Part shown: in pieces, positions 31,876-36,371 of the stretch
Numbering within the stretch: position 1 is the first letter of the stretch
Layout of the letters: each line of letters starts with the position of its first letter
Assembly (NCBI GenBank): GCA_005880395.1
Contig: VBHQ01000047.1
Span: 1-36,371, forward strand
From: Chloroflexota bacterium
GTDB lineage: Bacteria > Chloroflexota > Dormibacteria > CF-121
Reading direction: 5' to 3'
DNA: 36,371 nt
Program-made: the position numbers and the translations under genes
The notes under the pieces: generated by a model
Told to the model about the DNA's origin: nothing
Databases searched by the model: none
The model's input: the letters and a program-made list of their open reading frames with translations, nothing else

Positions 31876-32646
31876 GTGCAACTCGATCTCAACGCCGATC
31901 TTGGCGAGGGCTTCCCCGAGGTCGACGCCGCGCTGATGCCGGTGATCACGTCGGCCAACATCGCGTGCGGTTTGCACGCGGGCGACCCCCAGGTGATGGC
32001 AAGCACCGTGAGGCTCGCGGTCCGGCATGGTGTCGCGGTTGGCGCGCATCCCGGCTTCGATGACCGGGCGGGGTTTGGCCGCCGGCCGCGCGATCTCTCA
32101 CGCGACGAAGTCCGCGAGCTCCTGCTCTATCAATTGGGCGCGCTGGCGGCGATCGCGGCACGCGCGGGCGCCGACTTGCGGCATGTCAAGCCACATGGCG
32201 CGCTCTACAGCCAGGCCGAGTCGGATCGGTCGATGGCCGTGGCGATTGTCAGTGCCATCCGGGGCTTCAGCCCTCGGCTACGGCTGCTTGGCCGTGCAGG
32301 CTCGGCGATGCAGATGGCGGCAGCGGAGCTGGACCACCCGTTCACCGCCGAAGCCTTCGCCGATCGCCGGTACGGTCCGGATGGCTCCCTCGTGCCTCGA
32401 GGCGAGCCAGGCGCGGTATTGAGCGCTCCCGACGACGTCGCCGCGCAAGTCCGCCGGCTCGTCACTGCCGGTGAAGTTCTGGCTGCTGACGGCAGTCGCG
32501 TGCCGGTGACGTTCCAGTCTTTGTGCATCCATGGCGACACGGCCGGGGCGCCGGCACTCGCCTCGCGCGTCCGGCAGGAGCTGGAAGCCTGTGGCGTGCG
32601 CGTTTCCGCGCCGCCTTCGCTGGACATGGGTATCCTCCCGCCCTGA
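31876..32646 (+). CDS. pxpA: 5-oxoprolinase subunit A (LamB/YcsF family)
   Basis: 256 residues from GTG 31876; the longer open frame upstream lies in the NrfD gene. Family blocks: LDLNADLGEGFPEVD at the N-terminus, ITSANIACGLHAGDP, VAVGAHPGFDDRAGFGRR, HVKPHGALYSQ and QSLCIHGDT near the end. Known role: with PxpB and PxpC, ATP-dependent opening of 5-oxoproline to glutamate; neither partner is in the window. TACGAT ends 6 nt before the GTG and there is no ribosome site, which fits a leaderless start. It is 37 nt after the NrfD gene. Confidence 0.9.
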   Translation: MQLDLNADLGEGFPEVDAALMPVITSANIACGLHAGDPQVMASTVRLAVRHGVAVGAHPGFDDRAGFGRRPRDLSRDEVRELLLYQLGALAAIAARAGADLRHVKPHGALYSQAESDRSMAVAIVSAIRGFSPRLRLLGRAGSAMQMAAAELDHPFTAEAFADRRYGPDGSLVPRGEPGAVLSAPDDVAAQVRRLVTAGEVLAADGSRVPVTFQSLCIHGDTAGAPALASRVRQELEACGVRVSAPPSLDMGILPP

Positions 32647-33590
32647 TCGCCGCGCTCATCGTCGTCGTGATCGCAGCCGCCGCGCTGGGCCTCGAGCTGG
32701 GCGCCGGATCAACCAGGACATTCACGGCTGCCCCAAAGCATCTGACGATCGACAATCCGTATGAGCAGCAGGGCACCTGGTACAAGGGCAACCTCCAGGC
32801 TGCATCGGTCCGCGGCCTCGGCCGCGATCTTCCATCCGCCATCGGCCGCTGGTACGCGGATCACGGCTACGCGTTCCTCGGCATCAGCGACGTGAACACC
32901 TACACATGGACGTCGGAATTCAGCGGGCCGCGCCTGACCGGCGTGCCGGTCGTCGACGCGAGCTATCCATTCGGCGACGTGCTGGCCGTCGGAGACGATC
33001 ACTGGCTACCCGCCTCGACGGCGCAGGAGGCGATCGATTGGATTGCCGCCGGCGGCGCGCTCCCGGTCCTCGCGGAATCATCTGTCAAGCGATTCGGTCG
33101 CCAGGCGATTCCCGCAATCCAGCGGCTGTTCGGGCTCGAGATCCATGACGCCAGGCTCGCAGCTGAAGGCCAGCCGGATGTGACGGGACTATGGGATCAG
33201 TTGCTCTCGTCCGGCAACCGGGTTTACGCCTTCGCCGGCGACGACGCCGTGAGCCTGCAGGATCCGTCGATCGGCCATGCCTGGATCAATGTGCAGGCGG
33301 CAGCCCCTGGGCTCGTCCCGTTGCTGAGCTCGCTTCGGCGCGGCGCCTTCGTCGCCTCGACCGGCCCGGCGTTTACGAGCATTTCCGTCCAGGGTTTGAC
33401 GATCACGGCCGAGGCGTCCCCCGGAACCACGGTGCGCTTCATCGGCAACGACGGCCGGCTCCTCAAGGCGGCCGACGCGTCGACCGCCACTTATACCGTC
33501 AGTGGCACCGAGAGGTACGTCCGCATCGAGGCGATCGACGCAGACGGGAGCCGAGCCTGGAGCCAGCCCTTGTTTCTGGTCTGGCGCTAG
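32643..33590 (+). CDS. Membrane-anchored PHP-fold protein lacking the metal ligands
   Basis: ~315 residues. N-terminal anchor (LIAALIVVVIAAAALGLELGAG), then a CehA-like PHP domain with its scaffold kept but every His ligand changed. The usual DLHxHT is NLQAAS (in WYKGNLQAASVRG), ITDHN is ISDVN, the INHP region is LAESS, and DDAHS is DDAVS. A C-terminal Ig-like strand domain (GAFVASTGPAFTSISVQG...YVRIEAIDADG) is normal for the family. Hydrolase activity is therefore unlikely; a binding or structural role outside the membrane is inferred. The start is unclear: CTG 32643 overlaps the pxpA stop (CTGA) and gives a full anchor, while GTG 32667 gives a shortened one and GTG 32523 lies deep in pxpA. 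Confidence 0.78.
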   Translation: MIAALIVVVIAAAALGLELGAGSTRTFTAAPKHLTIDNPYEQQGTWYKGNLQAASVRGLGRDLPSAIGRWYADHGYAFLGISDVNTYTWTSEFSGPRLTGVPVVDASYPFGDVLAVGDDHWLPASTAQEAIDWIAAGGALPVLAESSVKRFGRQAIPAIQRLFGLEIHDARLAAEGQPDVTGLWDQLLSSGNRVYAFAGDDAVSLQDPSIGHAWINVQAAAPGLVPLLSSLRRGAFVASTGPAFTSISVQGLTITAEASPGTTVRFIGNDGRLLKAADASTATYTVSGTERYVRIEAIDADGSRAWSQPLFLVWR

Positions 33591-33760
33591 GGCGTCGATT
33601 GCACCGTGACGTTCACGCTGTTCCCGAACCAGTGACCGCCGCCAAAGAAGCCGTACCAGGCCACCAGCAAGATCAGGACGATCAAGACCATGGCGAACAC
33701 GGCGACCACGCCGGTGGTCGATCCGTGGCCGGCCTGGCGCTGCCGCCTCGATCGTGACAA
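33587..33760 (-). CDS. Small membrane protein with GGGHWFGNS tail, unknown family
   Basis: 57 residues from TTG 33760, placed 8 nt behind AAGGAGG. Basic N-terminus (SRSRRQRQAGHG), one membrane helix (VVAVFAMVLIVLILLVAWYGFF) and an outer tail GGGHWFGNSVNVTVQSTP. The topology is Arg-in, tail-out by the positive-inside rule. Its stop shares CTAG (33587-33590) with the stop of the convergent PHP-like gene. No family is recognised; it is near but not the same as cytochrome oxidase subunit IIa-type microproteins. Confidence 0.7.
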   Translation of the reverse strand: MSRSRRQRQAGHGSTTGVVAVFAMVLIVLILLVAWYGFFGGGHWFGNSVNVTVQSTP

Positions 33761-33833
33761 CTTGCTCACCTCCTTGGTGTCCACGATAGGGAGAGCCGGC
33801 CACGTCGAGCTAGTCGCCGAATACAGATCGCGG

Positions 33834-35714
33834 CTAGCGGCTGGCGGCCGCCGTCTGGGTCGAGGGGCTCGGCGCGGCGCCGGACGCGGTGGTGAAGTGC
33901 CAGACTTTGTGCCCGGCAACACCGTTCAGCGTGTAGGTCAGGTCACAGCTGTAGGTCGTTCCAGGCTGGAGCGGCAGGTTGGCCAGGTAGACGAACGAGT
34001 TCTCGGTTTCACTGCTCGGTTGCAGGGTCACGCCGGGCAGCTCCTTGCCCGAAGCATCGAGAAAATGGAAGGCCTGGATCGTCACCCGCGCATTGCGATC
34101 AAAGGTCGCCGTCACCGGGTAGCCCGTCGGGTAGCTGATCGAGGAACCGGCCTTGCTCACCGGATCCGGAATCTCGTTCCCATTGAACGCGGCCGGCACG
34201 TTGACCTGATTCGCGGCCGGGTAGAGGATCACTCGACCGGTGGTCGTCTCGCTGTAGGACATATCCATCACCTGGACCGTCAACGGACCCAGGTATGCGT
34301 CCCCGTAACCCAGCTCGAGCAGATCGGCGCGGAGAATGGGAATCCGGTGGTACACGGAGTCGATCCAATCGCTGACCGCGCCGGCCGGATCCGACCGGTG
34401 CGTGATGACTTCGGCCATTGATCGCTGCGGGTAGCCGAAATGCTGCGCTCGGGCCAGCACGTTGTCGCCTGTATAGCCCAGGCCGCTCGAGTCTTCCTGG
34501 TGAATGCCGAGATCGCGAATCTTTGGCGATGCGCCGTTGAAGAACGTATAGAAGGCGTGCGCCAGCGCGGACTGCTCGATGACACTGGACGTTGCCACCG
34601 GTCCGAGACCGGCGAGCTTGCGGTAGCGATTGACGGCCGCCAGCGCCGCCGTCTGCCGGTCGAGCGCCGCCTTGTTCAGATCGACGTACGTGGCGGCCGG
34701 TCCTGGACCGGGGCCAGGCGCGACGGTTGACTTCGCGGCCTGCTCCGCCGCCGCCTGGTCCTTGAGTAGATACCGCAGGACCGCCACCAGGTAGGCGCCG
34801 GCTTCCTGGTCGGTCGGTTGCGCGGCGACGGCGGCGCGCTCGTCATTGCTCGCCGTCGTCGTGTCCTGATCGAGCGCAACCGCGAGGTCGCCGAGGATTT
34901 TCAAGTCAAACGCGCTGCGCGGCTGCAGTTTGAGCGCGGCCTGGTAGGCGGTCTTTGCCACGCCGTAGTCCTGGGCGAAGATCGCGACCTCGCCGAGCTG
35001 CTCCCGTAGGCCGGCGTCATCCGGCGAGAGCGTCGCCGCCCGCTGCAGGTACTGGGTGGCGCCCAGCAGGTCTTGCCGTCCGATCGAGAAGCGGGCCAGC
35101 TCCAGCAAGCGCTCCACCCAGCTCGGCTGGGCGCCGGCGGCCAACTTCAGATAGTTCAGCGCCTGCGTGTAGTCCTTGCGATCGCGGTAGTAGTTGGACC
35201 AGTTGCGGTCGATCTCGGCCTTTTCATAGGCGGAGCCTTTTTTCGCCAGGGCTGCCCCTTTGTTGAGCTGGGCCTGCGCGTCCGGATAGCGCCCCACGTC
35301 GGCCAGCGCCTCGCCGTAGAAGGCGCGGGCGAGCACCGAGTTGGGTGACAGCTTGACCGCCGTGGCTCCGTCCGAGGCCGCCGTCTGGACATTGTTATTC
35401 CAGTCCTCGATCCGCGTGGCGACGGTCATGACGAAGCCATCGCTGGGAGCGAGTTGCTGCGCCTTGTGCGCCTCATCGAGCGCCTGCGTTTGTTTGGTCT
35501 CGTAATTGAGGACCAGCGCGTAGGTGGCGTGATCGCGCGCGTCCTGCGGATGCGCCTTGATCAGATCCTGGAGCTGTCCAACCGCCGCCGAGTACCTGTT
35601 CTGGAACATCAGGTCCAGCGCTGATTGCGCGGTCGGCCCGGGTGGCTTGGGGGCGACGGAATCGCAGGCAGACAGCAGGACTGCCAGCAGAATGACCGCG
35701 CCCCGCCGCCTCAC
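33834..35714 (-). CDS. Lipoprotein with TPR repeats and a CAP/SCP domain
   Basis: 626 residues from GTG 35714. Lipobox LLSAC at residues ~13-17 predicts a lipid-anchored surface protein. Residues ~30-310 are TPR-like repeats (ALDLMFQNRYSAAVGQLQDLIKAHP and several more, including LGEVAIFAQDYGVAKTAYQAALKLQP). Residues ~345-490 are a CAP domain: AVNRYRKLAGLGPV, ALAHAFYTFF, HQEDSSGLGYTGDN, WIDSVYHRIPIL and LGYGDAYLG. A beta-rich Ig-like end follows. TAGACT ends 7 nt before the GTG, which fits a leaderless start. Function is unknown; TPR plus CAP suggests extracellular binding or sterol/lipid or peptide interaction. Confidence 0.85.
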   Translation of the reverse strand: MRRRGAVILLAVLLSACDSVAPKPPGPTAQSALDLMFQNRYSAAVGQLQDLIKAHPQDARDHATYALVLNYETKQTQALDEAHKAQQLAPSDGFVMTVATRIEDWNNNVQTAASDGATAVKLSPNSVLARAFYGEALADVGRYPDAQAQLNKGAALAKKGSAYEKAEIDRNWSNYYRDRKDYTQALNYLKLAAGAQPSWVERLLELARFSIGRQDLLGATQYLQRAATLSPDDAGLREQLGEVAIFAQDYGVAKTAYQAALKLQPRSAFDLKILGDLAVALDQDTTTASNDERAAVAAQPTDQEAGAYLVAVLRYLLKDQAAAEQAAKSTVAPGPGPGPAATYVDLNKAALDRQTAALAAVNRYRKLAGLGPVATSSVIEQSALAHAFYTFFNGASPKIRDLGIHQEDSSGLGYTGDNVLARAQHFGYPQRSMAEVITHRSDPAGAVSDWIDSVYHRIPILRADLLELGYGDAYLGPLTVQVMDMSYSETTTGRVILYPAANQVNVPAAFNGNEIPDPVSKAGSSISYPTGYPVTATFDRNARVTIQAFHFLDASGKELPGVTLQPSSETENSFVYLANLPLQPGTTYSCDLTYTLNGVAGHKVWHFTTASGAAPSPSTQTAAASR

Positions 35715-35771
35715 TCCCGTCAGTCTATCGATCGCTTTTTAAGAACTCATGAGCGCTGATTTGCCTCGTCC

Positions 35772-35789
35772 GGCACGGTCGGCCGTGCC
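35772..35789. other. Hairpin in the divergent gap before the GAF gene
   Basis: GGCACGG-TCGG-CCGTGCC, 7-bp arms and 4-nt loop, without a T-run. It could be an operator for either divergent gene. Nothing else but two start-proximal -10 boxes is seen in 35715-35852. Confidence 0.35.
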
Positions 35790-35852
35790 CGTCACCAACT
35801 TGTCACCACGTCGTATCTTCGAGCCCAAGCAGCGTCGAATATCCTCCGGCGC

Positions 35853-36371
35853 ATGACCGAGAGGGCTCGCAAGCTGGACGCGAGCCGCCTCAAGGTCCTA
35901 CCGGGCGGCAGCCCAACCCCGGCGCCCTCGTACCGGCTGCTGACGCAGGTCAGCGTTGCGCTGAGCACCTCGCTCGACTTGGACCGCACCCTGAAGCAGA
36001 TCCTGGAGCGGCTCAATGCCCTCGTCGCCTTCGACGCCGCAACGATCTTTCTTCTGAACGATGAGCGAACGGAGCTGCACGTCAAGGCCGCGCTCGGCGT
36101 CCCGGTTGCCCTCACGGAAGTCAAGAGCTTCAAGGTTGGGGAAGGCGTGGTCGGCTGGGTCGTGCGCCAGGGGACGACGGCGTTGATCCAGGATTCAGGT
36201 AAAGACTCTCGATATAAGCCGACGGGTCCGCCGCGCCGTGCCAAGACGGTGCTGGCGGCGCCGCTGCGCGCCCAGGACACTCTGCTCGGCGCGCTGGTCC
36301 TCGTCCGCGCCGCCAAAGAGCCGTTTGGCCCGGAGCACCAACGACTCGTCGAAGCGATCGCCAGCCAGGCG
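35853..36371 (+). CDS. GAF-domain signalling protein, N-terminal part
   Basis: 173 residues from ATG 35853 to the window edge, frame open. After a short lead (MTERARKLDASRLKVLPGG) comes a GAF domain: LTQVSVALSTSLDLDRTLKQILERL, AFDAATIFLLNDERTELHVKAALG, GEGVVGWVVRQGTTALIQD and LAAPLRAQDTLLGALVLVR. GAF domains of this type open histidine kinases, SpoIIE-type phosphatases and diguanylate cyclases; the output domain is outside the window. TATCCT ends 7 nt before the ATG, fitting a leaderless start. Confidence 0.88.
   Translation, partial: MTERARKLDASRLKVLPGGSPTPAPSYRLLTQVSVALSTSLDLDRTLKQILERLNALVAFDAATIFLLNDERTELHVKAALGVPVALTEVKSFKVGEGVVGWVVRQGTTALIQDSGKDSRYKPTGPPRRAKTVLAAPLRAQDTLLGALVLVRAAKEPFGPEHQRLVEAIASQA

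Overview
The window is GC-rich DNA from what looks like a free-living bacterium of the Chloroflexota/Dormibacterota neighbourhood. This placement is inferred from gene content only: lysine synthesis through alpha-aminoadipate with LysX, an F420-type luciferase-like oxidoreductase, LiaF/toast_rack and PspC membrane proteins, an NrfD-type formate dehydrogenase, and several genes that appear to be transcribed without a leader. No rRNA or tRNA gene, CRISPR array, IS element or phage gene was recognised.

Left arm (1-7155): amino-acid biosynthesis. On the minus strand run lysX, then a T-box riboswitch with its own promoter, a homocitrate synthase (interrupted in this sequence) and a homoaconitase-like large subunit cut by the window edge. 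The probable T-box specifier is AAA (lysine), so lysine shortage would switch on the committed step of lysine synthesis. Divergently on the plus strand lies a tight cluster, argG-argH-argR-argG2, with two different argininosuccinate synthases and an argH that seems to start at CTG.

Centre (7036-23471): a secreted C39-like peptidase; a MacB-type ABC exporter with a DesK/LuxR two-component system; a LysR regulator facing an isocitrate lyase; an envelope-stress-like group (small hydrophobic protein, PspC, toast_rack, histidine phosphatase); divergent VOC/MarR with palindromic operators; an F420-type oxidoreductase; a DksA-like protein; an amidohydrolase with a ZIP metal transporter, divergent from an MntR/DtxR regulator with tandem operators; and amt with a small membrane protein.

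Right arm (23573-36371): an MBL-fold hydrolase; a DUF1501/DUF1800 Tat-secreted pair; a three-subunit formate dehydrogenase; PxpA; a membrane-anchored PHP-fold protein that has lost its metal ligands; a TPR-CAP lipoprotein; and the start of a GAF-domain protein. The formate dehydrogenase catalytic subunit reads through an in-frame TGA as selenocysteine. A textbook bacterial SECIS hairpin with a GGTCT loop follows the TGA, so ordinary gene calling would split this gene in two.

Two features cut across the window. A short hairpin/G-run repeat recurs at least five times, always with its G-rich strand on plus, and is fused in frame into several proteins. In addition, five genes carry apparent frameshifts or internal deletions; these may be real decay or assembly errors, and read mapping would decide.
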